Made by a program: the position numbers and the translations under genes
Shown here: in pieces, positions 8,187-15,892 of the stretch
Layout: every line of letters begins with the position of its first letter
How positions within the stretch are numbered: position 1 is the stretch's first letter
Notes under the pieces: model-generated
Database searches by the model: none
Seen by the model: only the letters and a program-made list of their open reading frames with translations
What the model was told of the DNA's origin: nothing
Assembly: GCA_041653995.1 (NCBI GenBank)
Contig: JBAZEK010000001.1
Span: 620,001 to 684,000, forward strand
Direction of reading: 5' to 3'
Length of the DNA: 64,000 nt
Origin: Dehalococcoidia bacterium
GTDB lineage: Bacteria > Chloroflexota > Dehalococcoidia > GIF9 > UBA5629

Positions 8187-9392
8187 TTAATCTTCGATGG
8201 TTAACAGGTGCTCCAACTTCTCCTGCTTGGTTTTCAGATAAGTCTTGTTGTACTCGGTAGGCTGAGATATGAGACGGATGCTCTCGACCACCTTCAGACC
8301 ATAACTCTCCAGCCCGATAATCTTCTTGGGATTATTCGTCAGCAGTCGTATATCGTGCAGGCCCAGGTCCGCCAGAATCTGGGCGCCGATGCCGTAATCC
8401 CTTAAATCGGCGTCGAAGCCCAGGGCGATATTGGCTTCTACCGTATCCAATCCTTTATCCTGCAACTCGTAGGCTCTTAGCTTATTATGCAGGCCTATAC
8501 CGCGGCCCTCCTGTCTCATATAAAGGAAAACGCCCCGGCCCTCCTCGGAGATCATGTTCATGGCCATGCGGACCTGCTCTCCGCAGTCGCAGCGCAGGCT
8601 GCCGAAAACATCGCCCGTTACACATTCGCTGTGAACACGCACCAGAACGGGTTTACCGTCGGCCACATCCCCCAGCACCAGCGCAACATGCTCATCAGTA
8701 TCCACGGTGCTCTTGTAGGCCATGATGGTGAAATCGCCGTATTTAGTGGGGAACCTGGCCTCGGCCACCTTTTGTACGAGCCTCTCGTACTTCCTCCGGT
8801 AGGTTATCAGATCGGCGATGCTGACGATCTTGATGCCGTACTTTTCCGCCAGTTTTTCAAGTTGAGGCAGCCTCGCCATCGATCCGTCCTCATTGAGTAT
8901 CTCACAGATCACTCCAGCCGGATAAAGCCCTGCCATTCTGGCCAGGTCGACGACCGCCTCAGTGTGCCCAGCACGTACCAGCACGCCACCCTCTCTGGCC
9001 CTGAGGGGGAATATATGGCCCGGCCTGGCGATATCTTCCGCCCTCGTCTTGGCATCCAATACCGCCTTGACCGTTGCCGACCTGTCGAAGGCCGAGATGC
9101 CGCTGGTGGTCTTATTCTTGGCCTCGATCGACACCGTAAATGCCGTAGTGAATTTAGAGGTATTCTCCTGCACCATGGGTGGAATCTGCAGTTCATCCAG
9201 CCGCTTGCCTATGATGGGCATGCAGACCAGCCCGCGGGCATGAGTGACCATGAAATTGATCAACTGTGGAGTGACTTTCTCCGCCGCAATGGCAAGGTCG
9301 CCTTCGTTTTCACGGTTTTCATCGTCGACGATGATGATGAATTTGCCGGCAGAGATGTCTTTAATAATCTCAGGTATAGGTGATAACGCCAT
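8187..9392 (-). CDS. ribBA: Bifunctional DHBP synthase / GTP cyclohydrolase II
   Basis: A 401-residue fusion. Residues 1-200 are 3,4-dihydroxy-2-butanone 4-phosphate synthase (VDDENRENEGDL, THARGLVCMPI, RPGHIFPLRA, GHTEAVVDLARMAGL). Residues about 205-400 are GTP cyclohydrolase II, with the zinc motif GDVFGSLRCDCGEQ preceded by HSECVTG, and the catalytic segment RQEGRGIGL. It supplies both precursors of riboflavin. It lies five bases after the ribE stop, in the operon order D-E-BA-H. Confidence 0.95.
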   Translation of the reverse strand: MALSPIPEIIKDISAGKFIIIVDDENRENEGDLAIAAEKVTPQLINFMVTHARGLVCMPIIGKRLDELQIPPMVQENTSKFTTAFTVSIEAKNKTTSGISAFDRSATVKAVLDAKTRAEDIARPGHIFPLRAREGGVLVRAGHTEAVVDLARMAGLYPAGVICEILNEDGSMARLPQLEKLAEKYGIKIVSIADLITYRRKYERLVQKVAEARFPTKYGDFTIMAYKSTVDTDEHVALVLGDVADGKPVLVRVHSECVTGDVFGSLRCDCGEQVRMAMNMISEEGRGVFLYMRQEGRGIGLHNKLRAYELQDKGLDTVEANIALGFDADLRDYGIGAQILADLGLHDIRLLTNNPKKIIGLESYGLKVVESIRLISQPTEYNKTYLKTKQEKLEHLLTIED

Positions 9393-9397
9393 TGAGT

Positions 9398-10030
9398 TTA
9401 CCTCGCTTTCAGATAATCATACTGGTCCAATAAGCTGATTATACCCTCTTGCTTGCCGGGATGGTAAAATTTCTCGATATATTTAGCAATTATGTCAACT
9501 TCCAGGTTGACCTTGTTGCCCTGCTTCAAAGTCCCCAGGTTGGTCTTCTGCCTCGAGTAAGACACCAGTGACACGGAAAACTGCGAGGCGCTGCATTCAA
9601 TAACCGTCAGGCTGACGCCGTTCACAGCGATGAAACACTTTTTCACCAGGTATTTCAATATCTCTTCGGGCGCATTGACACCCAGAATAACGGCCTCACC
9701 CTCGGGAACGAGGGATGTTACTTTGCCCACAGCGTCCACATGTCCCTGCACAAAATGCCCGCCGAAACGGCCCTGGGCCGACAGCGCGCGTTCCAGATTG
9801 ACCTGATCGCCCACATGCAGATCCCCGATATTGGTCAGCTTTCTGGTCTCCGGCATGATCTCGACAGTGAACGCTGATTTCGCGATATCGATCACCGTCA
9901 GGCAGGCCCCGTTGACGGAGATGCTGTCTCCCAAAGAGGTACCGGCCAGCACATCACGGGCCTGTACCGACAGGCTTTTTGCACTCAGTTTTTGAACAGA
10001 GCCGGTTTCTTCAATAATCCCTGTAAACAT
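9398..10030 (-). CDS. ribE: Riboflavin synthase, alpha subunit
   Basis: A 210-residue protein made of two homologous beta-barrels. It opens MFTGIIEETGSV, with GDSISVNGACLTV in the first half and KKCFIAVNGVSLTV in the second, the internal duplication diagnostic of this enzyme. It dismutates two molecules of dimethyl-ribityllumazine to riboflavin. It starts five bases after the ribD stop codon. Confidence 0.95.
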   Translation of the reverse strand: MFTGIIEETGSVQKLSAKSLSVQARDVLAGTSLGDSISVNGACLTVIDIAKSAFTVEIMPETRKLTNIGDLHVGDQVNLERALSAQGRFGGHFVQGHVDAVGKVTSLVPEGEAVILGVNAPEEILKYLVKKCFIAVNGVSLTVIECSASQFSVSLVSYSRQKTNLGTLKQGNKVNLEVDIIAKYIEKFYHPGKQEGIISLLDQYDYLKAR

Positions 10031-10035
10031 TGTTC

Positions 10036-11139
10036 TCAGGTATACCCGCTGATCAGAAGCTCGTTATCGAATTTTACGATTCTTATGTCCTTTAGTTGCA
10101 GCGCGTTCTTGACCTTGTCAACGCCCTGGCCGCTGACAGCGGTTTTGGCCTCCTCACCACCTATTATAATCGGCGCGATAAAAGCCAGCACCTTATCTAC
10201 CATATGATGGTCAAACGCGTAGCCCAGCAGACTGCTCCCACCCTCTATCATAACCGTTGTGATATGCCTCTGCCCCAGCGCTTTGAGAAGCTCGTCGATA
10301 TCGATCAAGCCTTTGTCCGACTTGAGCACCAGATACTCGGTGCCTTCCCGTTTCTTTTTCAATATCTCTTTATCGAATTGCCCCTCAGCCAGCGCCACCA
10401 GCGTTTTCCCCGGCTCCGAGAACACCCTGGCCGTGGCCGGGACGCGACCCCTGCCGTCCACTATCACCCGCAATGGCTGCAGTTTGGCGCGTCCGCACCT
10501 GCCGCTGTACCCGCGTGCGGTCAACTGAGGATCATCGGCGATTATAGTTTGGGCGCCGACCATGATAGCATCGACGCTGTGCCGCTGGCCGTGGGCATAA
10601 TTGCGCGCTTCCTCGCTGGTTATCCATTTGGAGTCGCCCGTCCTGGTGGCTATCTTGCCATCCATACTCATGGCAAACTTGGCAATAACGAACGGGACTC
10701 CCGTTTTAATATACTTGAAATAGCCTTCGTTGATCTCCCTGGCTTTCTGTTCATACTCCCCGATTTTCGTTATTATGCCCGCCGCCTTAAGGCACGCGAT
10801 ACCTTTGCCTGAAACCAGCGGATTAGGATCGGTCACCGCGATATTGACCTCTGAGATTCCTGCACTGATAATGGCATCGGTGCAGGGTGGGGTTTTGCCG
10901 TGATGGCAGCACGGCTCAAGAGTCACGTACATCGTTGCGCCGCGGGCCATCTCGCCGGCCTGGTTAAGCGCCATAATCTCTGCATGCTCCATCCCCGGCT
11001 GCTGCGTATGACCCAGGCCGACCACCAGCCCATCCCTTTCAATCACGGCTCCAACAGCCGGGTTCGGGCTTGTGTAACCCAGCGCCAGCTCGGCAAGGGA
11101 AAGGGCGTAAGCCATAAAATCAAGGGGCCGATTGAGCAT
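10036..11139 (-). CDS. ribD: Riboflavin-specific deaminase/reductase
   Basis: A 367-residue two-domain enzyme. The N-terminal deaminase domain (1-145) has the zinc site MEHAEI and EPCCHHGKTPPCTDAI. The C-terminal reductase domain (about 150-367) has FAMSMDGKIATRTGDSKWIT, VDAIMVGAQTI and MIEGGSSLLG. First gene of the rib operon. No FMN riboswitch could be recognised in the 184 bp upstream, so control of the operon is not evident. Confidence 0.95.
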   Translation of the reverse strand: MLNRPLDFMAYALSLAELALGYTSPNPAVGAVIERDGLVVGLGHTQQPGMEHAEIMALNQAGEMARGATMYVTLEPCCHHGKTPPCTDAIISAGISEVNIAVTDPNPLVSGKGIACLKAAGIITKIGEYEQKAREINEGYFKYIKTGVPFVIAKFAMSMDGKIATRTGDSKWITSEEARNYAHGQRHSVDAIMVGAQTIIADDPQLTARGYSGRCGRAKLQPLRVIVDGRGRVPATARVFSEPGKTLVALAEGQFDKEILKKKREGTEYLVLKSDKGLIDIDELLKALGQRHITTVMIEGGSSLLGYAFDHHMVDKVLAFIAPIIIGGEEAKTAVSGQGVDKVKNALQLKDIRIVKFDNELLISGYT

Positions 11140-11272
11140 ATCCGTTACTACATCCTGTATTTAAAACCGGCAAATTAATCAGAGGTGATCAGGCCTGTTT
11201 TTGAAAGCGGGCAATCGATGCAGGTTCAAATACCGGTCAATTTTAACATCACCACATTCCCTTAGCAAAAAT

Positions 11273-11308
11273 AATCGGCTTCCCTATGCGCACATAAGGA
11301 AGCCGATT
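11273..11308 (-). terminator. Terminator of the SIMPL lipoprotein gene
   Basis: Perfect 11-bp stem AATCGGCTTCC (11273-11283) with GGAAGCCGATT (11298-11308), 14-nt loop. On the minus strand the stem is followed by TATTTTT. It also separates this gene from the rib operon. Confidence 0.8.
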
Positions 11309-11323
11309 ACACTCAAGTCAAGC

Positions 11324-12115
11324 TTAGTTAATTTCGTAGACCATGGTGATGGTCACCTGGAATTCCAGTTCTCCGGCACTGATGGGCGTTGGAGCTGCGG
11401 CTGCCGAATCCATAGCGGCGTACTTCATGGCATAATTCCCGACCATGGGCGGCATATAGCTGGTATCCTCGGACACGTACAGCACCCTGCCCAACCTGGT
11501 ACCCGATGCCTGTGCAATCTGTTTAGCTTTCTCCATCGCGTACTGGACCGCCTTCTCGCGGGCTATCTTATAGTAAGGGGTGGGGTCGTCAACCGTAAAT
11601 GTTATACCATTGATCCTTATAAGATCGCCCCCCGCCACAACTGCTTTATCTATGATGGACCCGGCCTTGTCGATATCCCTGATCTTACAGGAAACCGAAT
11701 TCGTCACCCTGTAACCGATAACTACGTAAGTGTCCTGATTATCGTCCCAGCGGGTGACCTGCTGGATGTTATACTGGCTTGTCTGGATGTCTTTATCGGC
11801 GATACCGCTGTCCTTGAGCACCTGCATCACGCCGCTCATACTCTCAATTGCCTCTTTCTGCGCCTGTGCCACGGTCTTCTGCTGTGATTCGACGCCGAGC
11901 GTCAGGACCACCACATCGGGCGTCCCGGTCGTTTTTCCCAGGCCGTTTACCCACAGGCCGACGTTTTGTTGGCTTACGATGATCCCACCCGAACCGATAG
12001 TCGTCCCGGATGCGGGAACGCCACCCTGGTATACGACCGCCGGGCTGGGGGCGCACCCCACTACGGATAACGTGACCAGCATGATTGCCGCCAGAATGAT
12101 CGCTGTTCTCCTCAT
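11324..12115 (-). CDS. SIMPL-domain (DUF541) lipoprotein
   Basis: A 263-residue exported lipoprotein with a signal peptide and the lipobox VVGC (Cys at about residue 21). From residue 52 it shows the SIMPL pattern: GLGKTTGTPDVVVLTLGVE, an NIQQV...YRVTNSVSCKIRDIDKAGSIID centre, and AREKAVQYAMEKAKQIAQASG followed by a closing FQVTITMVYEI strand. SIMPL proteins are widespread envelope proteins with no firm enzymatic role. AGGAGG precedes the ATG by about ten bases. It stands alone, with its own terminator. Confidence 0.85.
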   Translation of the reverse strand: MRRTAIILAAIMLVTLSVVGCAPSPAVVYQGGVPASGTTIGSGGIIVSQQNVGLWVNGLGKTTGTPDVVVLTLGVESQQKTVAQAQKEAIESMSGVMQVLKDSGIADKDIQTSQYNIQQVTRWDDNQDTYVVIGYRVTNSVSCKIRDIDKAGSIIDKAVVAGGDLIRINGITFTVDDPTPYYKIAREKAVQYAMEKAKQIAQASGTRLGRVLYVSEDTSYMPPMVGNYAMKYAAMDSAAAAPTPISAGELEFQVTITMVYEIN

Positions 12116-12270
12116 TATATTGAATACCTCCTGAATAATAATTTGCTGTATATGCGACTGTTATACAGAATCACATACAAAACGAAATACGCGTGTTAAA
12201 GGTTTATCCAATTAGCACAAACATAGCTTATAGCATATAATTATCCAAATCAAATGCCGGGAACACATAA

Positions 12271-12891
12271 TTGAAGGTACTGAGAGAGTTCATTTTCACC
12301 CTGCTGATCGCAGCCATCATCTTCCTCGCCCTGCAAATCTCCATCAAGAGCTTCGAGGTTTTCAATGTCTCGATGCTTCCCACCTTCCGAGAAGGGGACC
12401 TGATCATTGTTAACAAGCTGAGCTATGCCTTCGGCAATCAGCCGCGACAGGGAGATGAAATAGTCTTCTATGAACCCGGCAATATATCAAAACCCGCATT
12501 CGACCCATTTTTTTCCCAGCAACCTTCGTGTTTTATTAAAAGGGTGATAGCCGTGCCCGGCGACGATGTTGAGATCAGGGACAGGGCGGTCTTCGTAAAC
12601 GGAAAAAAACTCGTGGAGCCTTATATCAGGGAGTCGCCTAACTACTATATGCCTTCGCGTTACATACCGGCGGGACAGTATTTCGTTCTGGGCGATAACC
12701 GCAATCACAGCAACGATTCACACACCGGCTGGCTGGTGCCCGCCGGCGATATCATCGGCAAGGTCTGGTTCCGCTACTGGACGGCTGATTATCCCAATAT
12801 CCGGCTGGTAATGATACCGGTATTCATACTGATAGTGGGCACGCTGATCGTGGTTATGATCGCGGACGCCTCGCGCAGCAACCGCTCCTGA
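12271..12891 (+). CDS. lepB: Signal peptidase I
   Basis: A 206-residue membrane serine protease that removes signal peptides. An N-terminal helix (about residues 8-25) is followed by box B FNVSMLPTF with the catalytic Ser, then box D FIKRVIAVPGDDVEI with the catalytic Lys, and box E GDNRNHSNDS. An additional C-terminal membrane helix (about 180-200) is present. The start is TTG 12271, with no strong Shine-Dalgarno; a TATAAT lies at 12236-12241, 29 bp upstream. It serves the many exported lipoproteins nearby. Confidence 0.93.
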   Translation: MKVLREFIFTLLIAAIIFLALQISIKSFEVFNVSMLPTFREGDLIIVNKLSYAFGNQPRQGDEIVFYEPGNISKPAFDPFFSQQPSCFIKRVIAVPGDDVEIRDRAVFVNGKKLVEPYIRESPNYYMPSRYIPAGQYFVLGDNRNHSNDSHTGWLVPAGDIIGKVWFRYWTADYPNIRLVMIPVFILIVGTLIVVMIADASRSNRS

Positions 12892-12906
12892 TATGGAACC
12901 GGCTAA

Positions 12907-13812
12907 TCAGTTCTGCTCTGCAGTTATCGTGGCTGTAACCACATAGTCCGGATTGGTTCTGTCAGGCACAACCGCCTTGAAGCCGATTTTATAAAGAGGA
13001 TAAAGTATCTCGGGTGTCGGATCAACATCGGCCTCTATATCTCTGGTTCCGGTCTGCCCTGCGACAGTGATTTTTATCCATACTTCAATATCTTTAGCAC
13101 GGATGGGAACCTCTCCCGAATTAACCACGTTTCCACTGATAACTTTTCGGTGAATCCTGGGCTCGGGCTCCTCCTCCTTCATGCTATAATCCGCTACGCT
13201 TACAGCAGCCACACCATGTGTCAGGCCGATATCGAAATTGTCTTCAACTGAGATCGACTCGTTATAGGAAGGATCGACCGACCTTACCTTGAAATAATAC
13301 CTCTGTTTCGTTTTAAGGTCGGTAAGCTCGACGACGTGCTGTTTGACCATGGCCTTCTTTTCGTCCGTGACGTATATCTTACTGTCATCGGTCCTCCAGA
13401 TGACCTGGCTGGTGGAAGGCTCGTTGGTGCTCCATTTTATTGCGACCGCGTTGTATGAGATGTTATCCACGGTGATATAGCTGATGACAGGAGCCGTGAT
13501 ATCGGGGATAATCAGCTCCTCTACCTCGGCGGTTGTGGTGTTATCGACAACCGCCGGGAGCGCCGGATTATCCATCATGTTCATAAGGTAGTAGATACCC
13601 GCTCCGGCCAGGAGTACGACCACGAGCAGGGCTATCAGAGGCCATATCCAGGATCTTTTCGGCGCATCTTTTACATCTTCGTGCGCCTGCCTGGCTTCAT
13701 GGCTCTGCACGGTATGCGCCGGAGTCCACGAAAGAAGCTGCCCGCACTTGCGGCAGGCCTTCTCTCCCACAGCTACGGGCGAGCGGCAGTACGGGCAATA
13801 ATATTGCTGCAT
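12907..13812 (-). CDS. Zinc-ribbon membrane protein with fibronectin III-like ectodomain
   Basis: A 301-residue protein with an N-terminal zinc ribbon (CPYC at about 6-9, CRKCGQ at about 20), a polar linker, one membrane helix at about residues 55-77, then an Fn3-like domain (APVISYITVDNIS, WSTNEPSTSQVIW, YYFKVRSVDPSYN) and a C-terminal beta-rich domain. Topology would place the ribbon in the cytoplasm and the Fn3 fold outside. The role is unknown; similar zinc ribbon/TM/ectodomain arrangements recur in Chloroflexota. It converges on lepB, with 15 bp between the stop codons. Confidence 0.75.
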   Translation of the reverse strand: MQQYYCPYCRSPVAVGEKACRKCGQLLSWTPAHTVQSHEARQAHEDVKDAPKRSWIWPLIALLVVVLLAGAGIYYLMNMMDNPALPAVVDNTTTAEVEELIIPDITAPVISYITVDNISYNAVAIKWSTNEPSTSQVIWRTDDSKIYVTDEKKAMVKQHVVELTDLKTKQRYYFKVRSVDPSYNESISVEDNFDIGLTHGVAAVSVADYSMKEEEPEPRIHRKVISGNVVNSGEVPIRAKDIEVWIKITVAGQTGTRDIEADVDPTPEILYPLYKIGFKAVVPDRTNPDYVVTATITAEQN

Positions 13813-13878
13813 TATTTACATCTTACTAAATATAAGAAATTTTTGCCTGCACGCAGATGAAAATCGAGTGTAATGGAA

Positions 13879-13908
13879 TTGACAGGATATCGGCCCAAAG
13901 GCTACAAT
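13879..13908 (+). promoter_or_regulatory. Promoter of tRNA-Phe/tRNA-Leu
   Basis: Perfect TTGACA (13879-13884), 18-bp spacer, TACAAT (13903-13908), ten bases before the tRNA-Phe 5' end. Confidence 0.8.
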
Positions 13909-13917
13909 ATCGTTCGC

Positions 13918-13993
13918 GCCGAGGTAGCTCAGTCGGTAGAGCAGTAGACTGAAAATCTACGTGTCCCCAGTTCAATTCTGGGCCTCGGCACCA
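13918..13993 (+). tRNA. tRNA-Phe (GAA)
   Basis: Acceptor stem GCCGAGG/CCTCGGC, D-arm GCTCAGTCGGTAGAGC, anticodon stem-loop GTAGA-CTGAAAA-TCTAC with anticodon GAA, T-arm CCCAG-TTCAATT-CTGGG, encoded CCA end. Confidence 0.97.
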
Positions 13994-14009
13994 CCTACAG
14001 ACCGGCCGG

Positions 14010-14097
14010 GCCGAAGTGGCGGAATGGTAGACGCGGCAGTCTCAAAAACTGTTGAGGGGCAACTCTCGTGTCGGTTCGAGTCCGACCTTCGGCACCA
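14010..14097 (+). tRNA. tRNA-Leu (CAA)
   Basis: Class II tRNA: acceptor GCCGAAG/CTTCGGC, anticodon loop CTCAAAA (anticodon CAA), a long variable arm (GAGGGGCAACTC) and encoded CCA. It lies 16 bp after tRNA-Phe and probably shares its transcript. Confidence 0.95.
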
Positions 14098-14130
14098 GAT
14101 CTCTCCACAATAACATATTTTTGAAATAAA

Positions 14131-14164
14131 AATTGCCGCCACCCTTTTACGGGTGGCGGCAATT
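14131..14164 (-). terminator. Terminator after the 38-residue membrane protein gene
   Basis: Perfect 14-bp stem AATTGCCGCCACCC with a six-base loop (14131-14164). On the minus strand it continues as TTTTTATTT, so it terminates leftward transcription of the small gene at 14192. On the plus strand the tail is weaker but could also end the tRNA transcript. Confidence 0.8.
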
Positions 14165-14191
14165 TATTTGTCCGATATATGTTCCGATAAA

Positions 14192-14308
14192 TTAGAAAGC
14201 GAAGAGCGTTCCGGCATAAACCACGAGGGTGATCAGCAGGACTCCGTCCAGCAGCATACCGGTGAACAGTGCGAGCAGTTTCCCGTCTTTGTTGATCAGT
14301 TCAGCCAT
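14192..14308 (-). CDS. 38-residue single-span membrane protein
   Basis: A small ORF translated MAELINKDGKLLALFTGMLL and ending TLFAF: a short polar start and one hydrophobic helix covering about residues 12-38. ATG 14308 is preceded by AAGGAG with four-base spacing, and the gene is followed at once by a strong intrinsic terminator. Both signs argue that it is expressed. It lies between tRNA-Leu and tRNA-Gln and has no partner gene. No family is recognised; a role in the membrane is all that can be said. Confidence 0.65.
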   Translation of the reverse strand: MAELINKDGKLLALFTGMLLDGVLLITLVVYAGTLFAF

Positions 14309-14466
14309 TTTACTCCTTGTCATCTCTCAGCTCCTGCGCTTTATTTTTCAGTTTGATACTTATAAAACGCAGTCCCGGGCCGGGAGGTTTAGGCAAAAAG
14401 CAAAATTTTTAAAAATAATTTTAAATTGACCGGCTCAAAATGTATGTGATAACCTTACAATCGCAC

Positions 14467-14540
14467 TGCCGAGTTGTGTAGTGGTAGCACGACGGACTTT
14501 GAATCCGTTTGCCCAGGTTCGAATCCTGGCTCGGCAGCCA
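14467..14540 (+). tRNA. tRNA-Gln (TTG)
   Basis: Acceptor TGCCGAG/CTCGGCA, D-arm with GTAGTGGTAGCAC, anticodon stem-loop ACGGA-CTTTGAA-TCCGT (anticodon TTG), T-arm CCAGG-TTCGAAT-CCTGG, discriminator G and encoded CCA. A possible -35 TTGACC lies at 14426. Confidence 0.95.
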
Positions 14541-14551
14541 GCTACTATTCC

Positions 14552-14758
14552 TCAATCTTTTTTCGGTCCCATATGGTATTTAATCAGCGCCTTCCTATTC
14601 AGCCAAACATGTATACACATCATTGCGATAAACAGGACCGCTATGAAGATGTGGGCCTCCGGCGGACGTCCTGCATGGAACTCCTGGGACTCCACGATAC
14701 CCGTCACCACGACCAGAATAAACAATATGGGCATGGTGATACCGATAAACTTTCTCAT
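14552..14758 (-). CDS. Small membrane protein, DUF4405-like
   Basis: A 68-residue protein with two membrane helices (about 4-22 and 36-55) and several histidines (FHAGRPPEAH, CIHVWLNRKAL, KYHMG). This resembles the small cytochrome-b-like DUF4405 family, in which histidines may bind heme; heme binding is inference. GAGGTG precedes the ATG. It begins 18 bp after the MerR regulator gene, is on the same strand, and is probably controlled by it. Confidence 0.6.
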   Translation of the reverse strand: MRKFIGITMPILFILVVVTGIVESQEFHAGRPPEAHIFIAVLFIAMMCIHVWLNRKALIKYHMGPKKD

Positions 14759-14776
14759 TTAAACACCTCAATTGTC

Positions 14777-15478
14777 CTATTGATGTTGATCGACAATGAC
14801 CTCACGAAAGATCTTGTGAGCGAGACATGATTTCATCTCCGTCAGCGCTCTGGAAAGACGGGCGACGGGGACACTACTCGCGCCGTGTATTTCGTGCACC
14901 TTTTCGTGTATCGTTTTCGCTTCATTACGGACTGCATCTACATACTGCCGGTATACCTGCAGGTCGGAGGGCTTCAGGCCGAACTCGGCAAGCTCGCTCA
15001 CGATCTGTGCGATACGCAGACTGACGTCATCATAAATTCGACCCTGCGGTGTATCCGCCGGCATGAGAAAACCCAGCTCATCCAGTTCATTCAGATCGGC
15101 GGCAGACATACCAGTAGCATGAACCAGTTCGCTGAAAGTCAGCTTCTTGAATTCACCGGTTCCCATGGGATGAAATACATCGTCGAGAAAAGTCAGCATC
15201 TCGATCAAATGGTTGGTATCCTCACCACGTTGCCTGGCGCTCATCATCATTTTTATAGCCGAAAGAGGAAGGAACCTTTTCACCTGAAGCTGCTTGATCA
15301 GACGGATATCCTCGACACACTCCGGGCTGTAATAAGCCATATTACGGGCGGTCTTGACCGCCGGAGAGAGCAAGCCTTCCCGGACATAGTAATGTATGGT
15401 CGGCAGAGAAACCCCGGTGACGCGGGACACCTCGCTTATCCGCATCAATCCCCTTTTCTTCTCTATCGCTGTTGCCAT
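14777..15478 (-). CDS. MerR-family transcriptional regulator
   Basis: A 233-residue regulator with an N-terminal MerR winged helix (MRISEVSRVTGVSLPTIHYY, then VREGLLSPAVKT and YYSPECVEDIRLIKQLQ). A longer helical region follows, and a second HTH-like stretch (FSELVHATGMSAADLNELDELGFL) near residues 115-140. There is no cysteine cluster, so a metal ligand is not indicated. Its promoter carries a clear inverted repeat, suggesting autoregulation. It is followed by the DUF4405-like gene in the same direction. Confidence 0.85.
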   Translation of the reverse strand: MATAIEKKRGLMRISEVSRVTGVSLPTIHYYVREGLLSPAVKTARNMAYYSPECVEDIRLIKQLQVKRFLPLSAIKMMMSARQRGEDTNHLIEMLTFLDDVFHPMGTGEFKKLTFSELVHATGMSAADLNELDELGFLMPADTPQGRIYDDVSLRIAQIVSELAEFGLKPSDLQVYRQYVDAVRNEAKTIHEKVHEIHGASSVPVARLSRALTEMKSCLAHKIFREVIVDQHQ

Positions 15479-15492
15479 TGATTTTTGCCTCT

Positions 15493-15529
15493 AAGTATAG
15501 AGTATAACTATATACTTTACACTTGTCAA
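15493..15529 (-). promoter_or_regulatory. merR promoter with overlapping operator dyad
   Basis: On the minus strand, perfect TTGACA (15529-15524), 17-bp spacer, TATACT (15506-15501). An inverted repeat AAGTATA-N11-TATACTT (15493-15517) spans the -10 box, an arrangement typical of an autoregulated operator. The predicted start lies about 15 bases before the ATG. Confidence 0.75.
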
Positions 15530-15645
15530 CGGCTATAGTACTCAGTTGTGCGTGCGTCATGCATCAGGTAAAGATATAGCCGGGCTGTCTGACCATTAAG
15601 ATCGCCGGCAGCATCACCTGTAATAGGTTATCTGATTCTGAATGG

Positions 15646-15786
15646 TTACTTATTAGCCAGTTCTTTCTGATAGGCCTTCCATCCCGGGCACCAGGTGGTG
15701 TGCCATTTCCAGATCCTGCTCATCAGCGCATTAGGATTGGCCTCGGCCTTCTTCTTCATGGGACAGTCTGCACATTTCGATGCCAT
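15646..15786 (-). CDS. 46-residue protein with CxxC motif
   Basis: A small protein opening MASKCADCPMKKKAEANP, with a central RIWKWHTTWCPGWKAYQ aromatic segment. Three cysteines (5, 8 and about 33) could bind a metal or form a redox pair. AAGGAG sits six bases before the chosen ATG; an upstream in-frame ATG has no such site. It is divergent from phzF. No family is recognised and it stands alone; the strong RBS and biased composition support it as a real gene. Confidence 0.6.
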   Translation of the reverse strand: MASKCADCPMKKKAEANPNALMSRIWKWHTTWCPGWKAYQKELANK

Positions 15787-15830
15787 TATTTTCTCCTTCA
15801 TCCGAGTTGAACTTATCAACTGTATTTGTG

Positions 15831-15860
15831 TATACATATTTTATATTAATTGGATATAAT
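15831..15860 (+). promoter_or_regulatory. Promoter of phzF-like gene
   Basis: TATACA (15831-15836), 18-bp spacer, perfect TATAAT (15855-15860), 33 bp before the start codon at 15893. Confidence 0.55.
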
Positions 15861-15892
15861 CCGTTACGCTTTAGCTCACAGGGGGTGGCCCG

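Noticed and set aside
8487..9383. Long open frames opposite ribBA, recA (34064-34930) and dnaE (36903-37919)
   Set aside because: They are antisense to strongly conserved genes, lack ribosome sites and have no family features; shadows of GC-biased codon use.
11140..11330. FMN riboswitch upstream of ribD
   Set aside because: None of the conserved RFN-element blocks could be recognised on the minus strand in the 184 bp before ribD; the only structure is the terminator of the neighbouring gene.
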